Below the pieces are notes generated by a model, which was not told the origin of the DNA, did not search any database, and saw only the letters and a list, made by a program, of their open reading frames with translations. This document shows positions 46,048 through 55,044 of a DNA stretch of 64,000 bases, piece by piece. The DNA is taken from contig NZ_VAUW01000007.1 of NCBI RefSeq assembly GCF_005771495.1, positions 87,212 through 151,211 on the forward strand, written 5' to 3'. The stretch's first letter is position 1. The number at the start of each line of letters is the position of its first letter. The translations under genes were made by a program, and so were the position numbers. This DNA comes from Maribacter sp. ACAM166. GTDB lineage: Bacteria > Bacteroidota > Bacteroidia > Flavobacteriales > Flavobacteriaceae.

Positions 46048-46344
46048 TTATTTCATAGCTAATTTAGAATGCACCAAATCATCAAGCGCTTGTAAACGCT
46101 CTTCTGCTTCTTTGGTACCTTCTGTTTGCTCAATGCCGTTTTGTTCAATTTTTGACGCAAACTGCAAGGCACACATTGCCAATACATCTTGTTTGTCTCT
46201 AACTGCATAATTCTGCTCAAATTTCTTTGCCAACTGTTCTATATTCTTAGCGGCTTTTCGCAAGCCTTCTTCTTGCGCCGGATCAATGGTCAATGGATAG
46301 ACCCTGTCTGCAATTGAAAGTTTGATTTTGAGCTTATCTGACAT
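46048..46344 (-). CDS. zapA: Cell division protein ZapA
   Basis: 98 aa; binds and bundles FtsZ at the division site. The family start LKIKLSIADRVYPLTIDPAQEEGLRKAA is followed by a coiled coil from about residue 60. It sits 12 nt after a coiled-coil gene and upstream of the 6S-like RNA and rny. Confidence 0.9.
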   Translation of the reverse strand: MSDKLKIKLSIADRVYPLTIDPAQEEGLRKAAKNIEQLAKKFEQNYAVRDKQDVLAMCALQFASKIEQNGIEQTEGTKEAEERLQALDDLVHSKLAMK

Positions 46345-46356
46345 ATTATATAAACA

Positions 46357-46647
46357 TTATTCCGACAATTGAGCTATACAATGGTCCAATTCTCGTATCA
46401 ATGTATTTATTTTAAGCTTAGCTTCTGTTTTATTGGTATTACTGCCTAGCATTGAATTTGCAAGTTTGAGTGAATTATATCTCTCTTCCCACTCAGAAAC
46501 CGTTTTACTTGCGTTTTCTTGAGAGGATTTAATGTTCACCAATTCCTTTTCCAACTGCATATTAGCATTGTTCAAAACATCAAGCTTATGTAACAATTTA
46601 CTAATTTTATTTTCTAAAGAATCAACGATTTTAATCAACTCGCCCAT
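46357..46647 (-). CDS. Small coiled-coil protein beside zapA
   Basis: 96 aa, almost entirely heptad-like: ISKLLHKLDVLNNANMQLEKEL, then VSEWEERYNSLKLANSMLG, then RELDHCIAQLSE. I cannot name the family. Length, coiled-coil nature and coupling to zapA suggest a ZapB-like division protein, but that is inference. First gene of the zapA operon, with a good promoter upstream. Confidence 0.8.
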   Translation of the reverse strand: MGELIKIVDSLENKISKLLHKLDVLNNANMQLEKELVNIKSSQENASKTVSEWEERYNSLKLANSMLGSNTNKTEAKLKINTLIRELDHCIAQLSE

Positions 46648-46671
46648 ACATCAAAGTCAATGCGATTTACA

Positions 46672-46702
46672 CAAAGTTAACATAGATTCGATGACTTCGC
46701 AA
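46672..46702 (-). promoter_or_regulatory. Promoter of the zapA operon
   Basis: Minus strand TTG (plus 46700-46702), 20-nt spacer, TAACTTTG (plus 46672-46679). This is the best -33/-7 pair in the window and lies about 24 nt before the ATG at 46647. Confidence 0.65.
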
Positions 46703-46841
46703 TAGTTTTATGAAATATTCGTAAATGAGTACTACTTAAATTGATAATCGAATATGTAACAGGTCTTTATTAAAATTTTAGCGTATGCAACTTAAGAGAA
46801 GTGTTATTGATTAATTATTTTCGCACTATTGCTATCTAACT

Positions 46842-48533
46842 ATGAGAAAAATACCCCTTGTACTGCTATTATTATTTTGTTCTGCACTGTTTGGTCAGGA
46901 AGAATATCCTAAAGATGCCTTTAATCCTCCCATGGATATCCCTATAATATTGGCCGGAACTTTTGGCGAACTTCGTTCAAATCACTTTCATTCTGGTGTT
47001 GATATTAAAACACAACAACGGGAAGGTATACCGGTATTGTCAATTGGTGATGGTACTATAACCCGAATTAAAGTTTCTTTATGGGGTTATGGAAAGGTGT
47101 TGTACATAGCACATCCAAACGGTTATACTTCTGTGTATGGACATCTTCAAAAATTTTCTCCTTCAGTAGAAGCCTATATAAAAAAACTTCAATACCATAA
47201 AAAATCATTTGAAGTTGAAGTATTCCCAGATTATGGGGAATTGAAAGTTGAAAAAGGGGAACTAATTGCCTATAGCGGAAACACAGGAGGCTCTGCAGGA
47301 CCTCATCTACATTTTGAAATAAGAAGTAGCATATCAGAAAAACCCACCAATCCCTTATTATATGGTCTTGATGTGGCCGATGCCACTAACCCTACTCTTG
47401 AGAAACTTTTTATTTATCCGTTGACAGAAAAATCACATGTCAATAGAAATCAAGAAAGAACACAAATCAACTTTAGCAGACAAAGCGATGGAACTTATTT
47501 AGCAGATAAGGTTACTGCTCTTGGAAATATAGGTGTTGGTTTTATTGGATTTGACCGGCTAGATATGGCGGCTAATAAAAATGGTGTTTATTCGGTAGAG
47601 TTAAATGTAAATGGTAAAATCTACTCACTTTATGATTTCGAAGCCTTCTCTTTTGGCGAAACTAGATATATTAATACCCTAGTCGATTATGATTATTTAG
47701 GTAGGTATAGACAACGAATACAGAAAAGCTTTAAATCGCCAGGTAATTATTTAAGTATATATAACGAATTGTATAATAATGGAAAGATTCAAATAAATGA
47801 AGGGCTTAGTTATACCGTTAAATTAATTATAATGGATTATGCCGGAAACAAAGTTGAACTTACCATACCGGTAGAAGGCGTTACCAACAGTTCAGTAAAT
47901 ACCAAAGAGAAGAAGACCACAGAAAATTACGTAGTCGCCAAAAAACCGAACAACTATGATTTGGATGGGGCTAAAGTGTATTTTCCAACCAACACCTTCT
48001 ATGAAGATTTTTACATTGATTTAAAAAAAGGTAAGGATACTGTAACCATTCATAACAATACCGTACCAGCCCATAGAAATTTCACCATTACTTTTGATAC
48101 ATCTAAATACCCCAAAGATGTGCAAAAACAATTATTCATTGCTAGACTAAACAATAAATTACAACCGTATTACACCAATACCTATAAGCGTGGTGACGTA
48201 TTTACAGCACGTACTAGAAATTTAGGAACGTATACCTTAGCTAGGGATTCAGTAGCACCTACTATTCGAACTAAAAATTTCAAGGAAAAGCAGTGGTTAA
48301 ACAACTATAAATATCTAAGTGTGCAAATAGCAGATGACCTTAGTGGTGTAGATACGTATTCAGCAACCCTAAATGGCGAGTGGATTCTAATGGAGTATGA
48401 GCCTAAGCACAATACATTAACATATAACTTTGACGATAAGATAGTAGACCAAACACAATGTGTCCTTAAAGTTACCGTTACAGATAATGTAGGCAATGAA
48501 AACACCCTAACTACCTCATTTTACAGAAAATAA
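46842..48533 (+). CDS. Exported M23 family metallopeptidase
   Basis: 563 aa with a signal peptide (VLLLLFCSALFGQ). The LytM/M23 domain is at ~45-175: NHFHSGVDIKTQQREG near residue 47 and GGSAGPHLHFEIR near 150, keeping the zinc ligands H, D and HxH. A long beta-rich C-terminal region of ~380 residues follows. It should cut peptidoglycan cross-links, probably in septation or wall turnover. TonB receptor and a third gene follow at 5- and 9-nt gaps. Confidence 0.92.
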   Translation: MRKIPLVLLLLFCSALFGQEEYPKDAFNPPMDIPIILAGTFGELRSNHFHSGVDIKTQQREGIPVLSIGDGTITRIKVSLWGYGKVLYIAHPNGYTSVYGHLQKFSPSVEAYIKKLQYHKKSFEVEVFPDYGELKVEKGELIAYSGNTGGSAGPHLHFEIRSSISEKPTNPLLYGLDVADATNPTLEKLFIYPLTEKSHVNRNQERTQINFSRQSDGTYLADKVTALGNIGVGFIGFDRLDMAANKNGVYSVELNVNGKIYSLYDFEAFSFGETRYINTLVDYDYLGRYRQRIQKSFKSPGNYLSIYNELYNNGKIQINEGLSYTVKLIIMDYAGNKVELTIPVEGVTNSSVNTKEKKTTENYVVAKKPNNYDLDGAKVYFPTNTFYEDFYIDLKKGKDTVTIHNNTVPAHRNFTITFDTSKYPKDVQKQLFIARLNNKLQPYYTNTYKRGDVFTARTRNLGTYTLARDSVAPTIRTKNFKEKQWLNNYKYLSVQIADDLSGVDTYSATLNGEWILMEYEPKHNTLTYNFDDKIVDQTQCVLKVTVTDNVGNENTLTTSFYRK

Positions 48534-48538
48534 CATCG

Positions 48539-51004
48539 TTGAGATTTAATACTATTCTGGGCCTTTTCATATTGTTGTGCAATGCTATAGGCTTTGCGCA
48601 GAATGCCACTATCACGGGTATTATTCTAGATGACAAAAATCAACCCTTGGCCGACGTCAATATTTCAACAGGTAGCTTAGGGGCTACAACCAATTCTGTT
48701 GGATTCTATTTACTTGAAATAATTGCCGATAAAGAGAATACTTTTGTTTTCTCTCATATCGCACACAAAGATGTGGTTCTCGAAAATTTGGTATTGACCA
48801 CCAATGAAACGTTTGAATTCAATCCTGTACTAAAAAAAAATACCATTCAAATAGATGGAGTTACCGTATCTGCAAATGGTAAAAAAACGGCAGATAATAT
48901 TTTAAATATTTCACCCGAAGCAATTCGAAAGATTCCAGGTGCAAATTCCGGTGTTGAGACTATTTTAAAATTGTTGCCAGGTGTTTCTTCCAATAACGAA
49001 CTTAGCACCCAATATGCAGTAAGAGGTGGTAATTATGATGAGAATCTAGTATATGTAAACGAAATAGAGGTCTATAGACCATTTCTAATACGTTCTGCAC
49101 AACAAGAGGGTCTTAGCTTTGTAAATAGTGACCTTGTTCAGGATGTAAAGTTTTCAGCAGGTGGCTTCCAAGCGAAATATGGAGATAAAATGGCTTCCGT
49201 TTTAGATATTAAGTATAAAACTCCGAGTCATTTTTCACTTCGTACTGACTTGAGTTTTCTCGGTGCTAGCGCAAGTTTAGAAACGGTTTCTAAAAATAAA
49301 AAATTAAGCAGTGTATCTGGTATTCGTTATAGAAACAATTCATTGCTTGTGAATAGCCAGCAGACACAGAGTAACTTTAATCCAGCTTTTACCGATGTTC
49401 AAAGTTACCTAACCTATCGTTTCTCATCAAAATTCCATCTTAATTTCTTAGGTAATATAGCGGTGAATGACTACACCAATGAGCCTTTGAATAGGCAGAC
49501 TAATTTTGGGACTTTAGATAATCCGCGAGCATTAATTGTTTATTATGAAGGTGTTGAAAAAAATAGATATAATACAGCTTTAGGTGCCTTAAAAGGAACT
49601 TATTTTTTAAATCAAAATACGACCCTAAAACTTATTTCATCAATTTACCAAACTACAGAAGAAGAATACTCAGATGTGATTGCTTCCTATGAATTGGGGG
49701 AGGTTGACAACAATTTAGGGAGTGACACTGCCGGTGAAGTGCTTACATCTCGTGGAATCGGATCTCAATTTAACCGTACCCGAAATGACTTAGATGCACT
49801 TATCGCCAACATAGAACATAAGGGTTTACATACCGTTAACAATTCTGTCTTGGAATGGGGTGCAAAATACACGCATGAAGATATTCGTGATCAACTTAGG
49901 GAATCTGAATTTATAGACTCCTCCGGTTATTCTATTCGACCGCCAAGATTTGAATTCATCAATAATCAACCCTCAGAACCATTTGAAGCTCCTTTGGTGT
50001 CTTATAATGGTGTAAATGCTTTAAACTTAGTGAAGACCAATCGATTTTCCGGTTATATACAATTAGGCACACAACACACTTGGAACGATGCTGATATTTA
50101 TTATAATCTAGGCGTACGTTCTCATCATTGGACAGTTAGTGGAACAGATATCAATAAAGTTTCCCAAACCGTATTTAGCCCAAGAATTCAATTTGCTATA
50201 AAACCCGACTGGAAAAAAGATATGCTATTTCGAATTTCAACAGGGCTTTATCATCAACCACCATTTTACAGAGAACTTAGGGATAGTTCAGGAACTGTAA
50301 ATTCTGATGTTAAAGCACAGAAAGCTTTTCACCTTGTAGCAGGCATTGAATACAGTTTTCTACTTTGGGACAGACCTTTTAAATTAATCAGCGAAGCCTA
50401 TTATAAAAAATTAGAAAATGTAAATCCGTATACATTAGAAGATGTACGCATACGTTATTCTGCCAATAATGACACAAAGGCTTATGTTTATGGTGCCGAA
50501 CTGAGAATGAATGGAGCGTTTGTACCAGGCACAGAATCATGGATTAGTATTGGTTATTTAAAAGCAGAGGAAAATAGAAATAACCAAGGGTACATTGCCA
50601 GGCCAACAGATCAACGCCTTAAAATGGCAATTCTTTTTCAAGATTATATTCCGACTATTCCAGATTTAAAAATGTATTTGAATTTGGTGTATCAAACCGG
50701 TGTTCCTGGCGGTTCACCTAGTTATGCCGATCCTTATATTTTTCAGAATAGATTAAGAGATTATAAACGTGCAGATTTAGGAATTTCCTATATTTTTGCA
50801 AGTAAGGATAAACAATATCCAGTAACACATTGGCTACACTCCTTTAAAGAGTTGAGTTTTGGTTTTGAAATTTTCAATTTATTTAATAATCAAAATTCAA
50901 TAACGAATACCTGGGTGAGAGATGCGGACAGCAAAAATGAATATGCAGTTCCCAATTATCTTACATCAAGAGTATTAAATTTAAGGTTGGGAATACGCCT
51001 TTAA
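48539..51004 (+). CDS. TonB-dependent receptor with CarboxypepD-type N-domain
   Basis: 821 aa, TTG start at 48539, signal peptide to GFAQ. A carboxypeptidase-regulatory-like domain (~24-105: TITGIILDDKNQPLADVNIS) is followed by a plug (GVETILKLLPGVSS and YAVRGGNYDENL) and a ~600-residue barrel. Exports or imports an unknown ligand across the outer membrane; no SusD-like partner is present, so a glycan role is unlikely. Co-transcribed with the M23 peptidase. Confidence 0.9.
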   Translation: MRFNTILGLFILLCNAIGFAQNATITGIILDDKNQPLADVNISTGSLGATTNSVGFYLLEIIADKENTFVFSHIAHKDVVLENLVLTTNETFEFNPVLKKNTIQIDGVTVSANGKKTADNILNISPEAIRKIPGANSGVETILKLLPGVSSNNELSTQYAVRGGNYDENLVYVNEIEVYRPFLIRSAQQEGLSFVNSDLVQDVKFSAGGFQAKYGDKMASVLDIKYKTPSHFSLRTDLSFLGASASLETVSKNKKLSSVSGIRYRNNSLLVNSQQTQSNFNPAFTDVQSYLTYRFSSKFHLNFLGNIAVNDYTNEPLNRQTNFGTLDNPRALIVYYEGVEKNRYNTALGALKGTYFLNQNTTLKLISSIYQTTEEEYSDVIASYELGEVDNNLGSDTAGEVLTSRGIGSQFNRTRNDLDALIANIEHKGLHTVNNSVLEWGAKYTHEDIRDQLRESEFIDSSGYSIRPPRFEFINNQPSEPFEAPLVSYNGVNALNLVKTNRFSGYIQLGTQHTWNDADIYYNLGVRSHHWTVSGTDINKVSQTVFSPRIQFAIKPDWKKDMLFRISTGLYHQPPFYRELRDSSGTVNSDVKAQKAFHLVAGIEYSFLLWDRPFKLISEAYYKKLENVNPYTLEDVRIRYSANNDTKAYVYGAELRMNGAFVPGTESWISIGYLKAEENRNNQGYIARPTDQRLKMAILFQDYIPTIPDLKMYLNLVYQTGVPGGSPSYADPYIFQNRLRDYKRADLGISYIFASKDKQYPVTHWLHSFKELSFGFEIFNLFNNQNSITNTWVRDADSKNEYAVPNYLTSRVLNLRLGIRL

Positions 51005-51013
51005 AAACTTCAA

Positions 51014-51667
51014 ATGAAAAGACTATTTTCCTTTTTTATATTGCTTTCTAGCTTAACTGTAATTGCACAGAAAAACATTTATGAAAGCCCAAATTTCGAT
51101 GATTTAAGCGCAGACCATAATGTATTGGCCATACTACCATTTCTAACTAATTTGGACCTTAATGAAACGGCCTCCAAATCAGATCAAAAAAGGCTAGAAG
51201 AGAATGAGGGTTATGCAGTACAAAACGCATTAGAAACCTATTTTTCTGAACGGAGTAAAAAGAAAAAACTACCTGTTCAATTCCAAAATATAAAGAATAC
51301 AACCGCTATTCTTGCACAGAATTATATTACGTATGACAATATTGATATTTACACCACAAAACAACTAAGTGACATTTTAGGTGTAGATGGTATTATAAGT
51401 GGAACCTTGGATTTAAATATTTTATTGTCTAATGGGGTTCCTACAGAATTTAGCTTTACAGATTATTTCTCAGGTGGAGCAAACTATGGTCGTATTGGAA
51501 TAAAAATAAGTGATGGCGACTCTGGTAGATTACTATGGAAATACGAAAAGGAAATCACCAAGAAGACCGGTAAAAACACGACAGATCTTATTGACCGAAT
51601 GATGAAATTGGCCATTCGTAAATTTCCGTATGAAAGAGAACGGAAACGAGACCGAAATAAAAATTAA
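51014..51667 (+). CDS. Exported protein of unknown function
   Basis: 217 aa with a signal peptide (RLFSFFILLSSLTVIAQ). The mature part has HNVLAILPFLTNLDL, a conserved-looking QLSDILGVDGIISGTLDL, and GRIGIKISDGDSGRLLWKYEKE, ending Arg/Lys-rich. The pattern of a strand, a helix and GVDGIISGTL is reminiscent of CsgG/LPP20-like outer-membrane assembly proteins, but I cannot assign a family. Third gene of the M23/TonB operon. Confidence 0.75.
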   Translation: MKRLFSFFILLSSLTVIAQKNIYESPNFDDLSADHNVLAILPFLTNLDLNETASKSDQKRLEENEGYAVQNALETYFSERSKKKKLPVQFQNIKNTTAILAQNYITYDNIDIYTTKQLSDILGVDGIISGTLDLNILLSNGVPTEFSFTDYFSGGANYGRIGIKISDGDSGRLLWKYEKEITKKTGKNTTDLIDRMMKLAIRKFPYERERKRDRNKN

Positions 51668-51668
51668 G

Positions 51669-52817
51669 TTACGCTTCGATTATATCTTTTAAAACACCAA
51701 TGGTATAATCAATATCTTTTTCAGTAGTATAGGTAGAGAATGAAAAGCGAATAGATGGCTTTTTCATATCTTCTTTAGATAAAATTTGGGTCAGAACATG
51801 TGACCCTGCATCGCTACCAGATTGACAAGCACTACCCTTAGAACAGGCGATTCCTTTAATGTCTAGAGAAAACAAAAGCATTATGGCTTTATCTTCAGAA
51901 ATTGGCAAGCACACATTAACCAATGTATAGGTGCTTTTCTCCATATCACCTGAATGTCCATTAAATTTAGCGCCTGGAATTTCCTTATTTACCTTATCAA
52001 TAAAATACTGTTTAATACCCTCCACATACTTTTGTTCCTCTTCTAAGTACTTATATGCATGCACAAAAGCCTCCTCTAAACCAACAATATTATGAAAAGA
52101 TTCTGTACCAGCTCTTAGGCCTCGCTCTTGAGAACCACCAGAAATCATACAGCTTAATCCAGAATTTTTTCTGATAAATGCAAACCCTATACCTTTTGGT
52201 CCATGAAACTTGTGAGCCGCTGCAGCTAAAAAATCGATAGGGAATGCTTTTACATCCCAATTATAATGACCAAGAGATTGTACGGTATCAGAATGTACTA
52301 AAGCACCGTATTTTTTTGATAAAAGGGTAATCTCTTCTAAATCTATTTTATTTCCAATTTCATTATTCACATGCATTAAACTCACCAGCTTCTTAGAGTC
52401 ATCCTTTTGAAGTAATTCCTCTAAATGGGTTAAGTCAGGATTTCCAAATCCATCTAAATTCACATAATCCAATTCTATTAAACCGTTTTGTTCCAACTCT
52501 TCAACAGTATGCAAAACAGCATGATGTTCTATTTTGGTGGTAATAATAGTTTTTACATCTAAATCACGCACTGCACATCTAATAATCATGTTATCAGCTT
52601 CTGTGCCACCAGAGGTAAAGATTATTTCAGAAGGTTGTGCATTTATGTACTTAGCTATCGTTTTTCTAGCACTTTCAATGGCCGTTTTGGCGGTTCTACC
52701 AAAACTATGCGTAGAGGAAGGATTTCCATATGAATTGGTCAAGGCATCCTGCATTTTTGATATAACCGTTGAATGAACTTGTGTCGTTGCTGCGTTATCT
52801 AAATATACTTGTTTCAT
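51669..52817 (-). CDS. Cysteine desulfurase (IscS/NifS type)
   Basis: 382-aa PLP enzyme that removes sulfur from cysteine for Fe-S clusters and thiolation. N-terminal YLDNAATTQV, PLP Lys in AAAHKFHGPKGIGF near residue 203, RAGTESFHNIVG near 235, and catalytic Cys in GSACQSGSDAGSH near 333. Could also supply sulfur to the MoeB/MoaD path. It is alone; no iscU or hesB is adjacent, so the role in cluster assembly is inferred. Confidence 0.93.
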   Translation of the reverse strand: MKQVYLDNAATTQVHSTVISKMQDALTNSYGNPSSTHSFGRTAKTAIESARKTIAKYINAQPSEIIFTSGGTEADNMIIRCAVRDLDVKTIITTKIEHHAVLHTVEELEQNGLIELDYVNLDGFGNPDLTHLEELLQKDDSKKLVSLMHVNNEIGNKIDLEEITLLSKKYGALVHSDTVQSLGHYNWDVKAFPIDFLAAAAHKFHGPKGIGFAFIRKNSGLSCMISGGSQERGLRAGTESFHNIVGLEEAFVHAYKYLEEEQKYVEGIKQYFIDKVNKEIPGAKFNGHSGDMEKSTYTLVNVCLPISEDKAIMLLFSLDIKGIACSKGSACQSGSDAGSHVLTQILSKEDMKKPSIRFSFSTYTTEKDIDYTIGVLKDIIEA

Positions 52818-52843
52818 ATAAGCGTGCTATGATAAATAAAGGA

Positions 52844-52851
52844 CAAAAATA
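52844..52851 (-). promoter_or_regulatory. -7 box for the cysteine desulfurase
   Basis: TATTTTTG on the minus strand, 26 nt before the ATG. Confidence 0.5.
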
Positions 52852-52917
52852 GCCCAAATAAAGTTAATTTACCCATAAATGAAAGCCTTGCTAACAAAGG
52901 ATTTATAATTTTTAAAT

Positions 52918-52925
52918 TAAATTTG
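52918..52925 (+). promoter_or_regulatory. -7 box directly before the lipoprotein gene
   Basis: TAAATTTG ends 4 nt before the ATG at 52930; a leaderless mRNA is expected if it is used. Confidence 0.45.
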
Positions 52926-52929
52926 GCCT

Positions 52930-53433
52930 ATGAAAAAATACCTTATAATTGGTTGTTCACTTTTGCTATTTGGTTGTGATGATGGTAATTTACAAATTGA
53001 AACAGTTGATTTCGATAGTATAACAGATGTACAAAATTGTGGTACATTGTCGGTATCGACATCGAATGTGTTATTCAAAATTAATGGCGATGAGTCTCTT
53101 ATTGTAACCTTGCCAAGTGGACTTTTGACAAATGAAATATCTACAACCGATAAGGAAAGTATAGTGCCTGATAATTCTCAAATCAGTTACCGTATTTTTT
53201 CTGAAAATGTAACCAGTGCATATTTCTGCGATGCTCCACCCCCATTAACACCAACTGTTATGGAAGAAATTGAGGCTAAAGGCGGATCTGTAATTATCAC
53301 TACTACGACTACCGACAGCGTTACATTTACACATACGATTAGGTTAAGTGGTGTTTCATTTTTAAATGAAAATGGAAGCAGAATTACCGATTTACAAGTA
53401 AATGAATTTGGTACGGTAATTACTGGAGGTTAA
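52930..53433 (+). CDS. Lipoprotein of unknown function
   Basis: 167 aa; lipoprotein signal with Cys near residue 16 (LFGCDDG). The mature part is Ser/Thr-rich beta material with two further Cys, in DVQNCGTLS and YFCDAPPP, which could form a disulfide, and ends with LQVNEFGTVITGG. I do not recognise a family. Convergent with the Smr gene, with one base between the stop codons. Confidence 0.7.
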   Translation: MKKYLIIGCSLLLFGCDDGNLQIETVDFDSITDVQNCGTLSVSTSNVLFKINGDESLIVTLPSGLLTNEISTTDKESIVPDNSQISYRIFSENVTSAYFCDAPPPLTPTVMEEIEAKGGSVIITTTTTDSVTFTHTIRLSGVSFLNENGSRITDLQVNEFGTVITGG

Positions 53434-53434
53434 T

Positions 53435-53977
53435 TTAATGATTTTGAAAAATATAAACTTCGGTTGCCCCTAACCCATATTTTTGATATTCAGCATCATA
53501 ATACTTTAAATTGTCATATTTACCAAACATATAACCAAGTTCCTCTTTCAATATTCCTTCTCCTACCCCATGAATAAAAACAACCTTTTGAATTTTTTTG
53601 CTGATTGCAAATTCTAACTGCCGTTTAGCTGTATCTAATTGTAGGTTTAGCATTTCATATTTACCCAGTTGCTTGGGGTTTTTCACGAGTTGATTTATAT
53701 GTAAGTCTACCTCCATCTTAGGTGCCGTTCGCTCTTTTGTTTTGACTGCACCCGTATTTTTACGCTTTGGTGATTCTTTTTCTTTCTTTATCTGGGCAAT
53801 TTCAAAATTCGAAACATGAATTTCATTTGACATGCACACCAATTCATGATCCGAAAAAGTTAATGGAAACCCATCATCACTTAACAGTGTAATTAGTTCT
53901 CCATTAATTGATTCAATAACGCCCTTTATAACGTCATCAACTGTTTCTACCCTATCACCTATCTTAAATTGAGACAT
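53435..53977 (-). CDS. Smr-domain protein with DUF2027-type N-terminus
   Basis: 180 aa from the ATG at 53977, preferred over a TTG at 53998 that lies in the -7 box. The N-terminal ~70 residues resemble a small beta domain (FKIGDRVETVDDVIKGVIES). The C-terminal Smr domain has VDLHINQLV near residue 90, and the GVGEGILKEELG nuclease motif near 133, ending YGLGATEVYIF. Smr domains nick DNA or RNA; the cellular target is unknown. Confidence 0.88.
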   Translation of the reverse strand: MSQFKIGDRVETVDDVIKGVIESINGELITLLSDDGFPLTFSDHELVCMSNEIHVSNFEIAQIKKEKESPKRKNTGAVKTKERTAPKMEVDLHINQLVKNPKQLGKYEMLNLQLDTAKRQLEFAISKKIQKVVFIHGVGEGILKEELGYMFGKYDNLKYYDAEYQKYGLGATEVYIFQNH

Positions 53978-53995
53978 GTTTTTATTTTGTAGGTA

Positions 53996-54003
53996 CAAAA
54001 ATA
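53996..54003 (-). promoter_or_regulatory. -7 box for the Smr gene
   Basis: TATTTTTG on the minus strand, 18 nt before the ATG at 53977. Confidence 0.5.
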
Positions 54004-54037
54004 ATGGTAATTTTCCGACTTATAATTTAATTTAAAA

Positions 54038-54343
54038 ATGCGATTGAAGGCGTTGTTTATTATTTTAGGATTGGATAATTATATGTTACCCTGTTTTACA
54101 AAACAAATAATTGGGATAGATTGCCCTGGGTGTGGTCTACAACGCTCTGCATTGTTTTTATTGAAAGGCGAATTTTGGGCCGCATTTGAAATGTACCCAG
54201 CTATTTATCCGATGATGTTATTATTTGGGTTTTTAGGTATCAATAAATTATTCCCATTTAAATATTCAAATACAATTACGATTACACTTATGATTAGCAC
54301 CGTGGGTATTCTATTGACCAATTACATTTTAAAATTCATCTAA
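54038..54343 (+). CDS. DUF2752 membrane protein
   Basis: 101 aa with two or three hydrophobic segments. The family motif DCPGCGLQRSALFLLKGEF is near residue 29. Function unknown. It is followed 15 nt later by two CCC-motif proteins with which it often travels in Bacteroidota. Confidence 0.85.
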   Translation: MRLKALFIILGLDNYMLPCFTKQIIGIDCPGCGLQRSALFLLKGEFWAAFEMYPAIYPMMLLFGFLGINKLFPFKYSNTITITLMISTVGILLTNYILKFI

Positions 54344-54358
54344 CTAAACCTTTAAATT

Positions 54359-54685
54359 ATGGAACAACAAAAATTACCTAATGGTACGCTTATTATTGTA
54401 TTGGGCATTTTCGGCTATTTATGTTGCTGCTTCGCAGGACTAGGTATTATTCCTTCTGCAATAGCATTTTATTTAGCTACTAAATCAGAACAATTATATA
54501 AAGAAAACCCTGAGTTATATGAGAACTACAGCCAAATCAAAACAGGTAAAATAGTATCCTTAATTGCTTTAATTTTGTGCGCATTAATGGTTGTCAGATT
54601 AATTTATGTCTTGACTACAAGTGATTGGGATACCCTAATGGAACAACAGCAGGAAATGATGGAGCAATGGGGAATTGAACAATAA
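54359..54685 (+). CDS. CCC-motif membrane protein, copy 1
   Basis: 108 aa, two transmembrane helices. The first holds the triple cysteine GYLCCCFAGLG near residue 19, the second follows NYSQIKTGKIVSLIALIL. The end is acidic and Gln-rich (MEQQQEMMEQWG). Belongs to the small DUF4190-like group found beside DUF2752. Function unknown. Confidence 0.8.
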   Translation: MEQQKLPNGTLIIVLGIFGYLCCCFAGLGIIPSAIAFYLATKSEQLYKENPELYENYSQIKTGKIVSLIALILCALMVVRLIYVLTTSDWDTLMEQQQEMMEQWGIEQ

Positions 54686-54690
54686 AAATT

Positions 54691-54993
54691 ATGGCCAATC
54701 AAACATTACATGGTTCAAATAATGCACTTACATATGGAATATTGTCTATTGTGCTTACGCTATTCTGTTGTGGCCCTTTTGGTGCTATTTTTAGTTTTAT
54801 TGGACTTAGCAATGCAAAAAAAGCAGAAAATTTCTATCAGAACAATTCAGGTTCTTATAACGGATATGAGAATGTGAAAACCGGAAAAATTTTATGTTAT
54901 ATAGGTCTTGCGCTAGCCGCAATTCTATTAATATTTACAATCATTTATTTCGGATTGATTATCGCATTCTTCGCGACTGCAGATTTTAATTAA
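54691..54993 (+). CDS. CCC-motif membrane protein, copy 2
   Basis: 100 aa, paralogue of the gene 5 nt upstream: two helices, here with LTLFCCGPFGAI (two of the three Cys), then AKKAENFYQNNSGSYNGYENVKTGKI. The shared linker YENxKTGKI marks the pair as a duplication. Followed by a terminator. Confidence 0.78.
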   Translation: MANQTLHGSNNALTYGILSIVLTLFCCGPFGAIFSFIGLSNAKKAENFYQNNSGSYNGYENVKTGKILCYIGLALAAILLIFTIIYFGLIIAFFATADFN

Positions 54994-55005
54994 AAAGTAT
55001 AGTGT

Positions 55006-55040
55006 AAAAAAAATCCCCGACTCACATCGGGGATTTTTTT
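55006..55040. terminator. Bidirectional terminator
   Basis: ATCCCCGA (to 55020) pairs with TCGGGGAT (from 55027) around a 6-nt loop, flanked by A7 and T7. It separates the CCC pair from the aminotransferase. Confidence 0.9.
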
Positions 55041-55044
55041 ATTG

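Noticed and set aside
45983..46210. Plus-strand frame opposite zapA and the 6S-like RNA
   Set aside because: It lies antisense to zapA and the RNA, has no family-like text and no own promoter; an antisense shadow.
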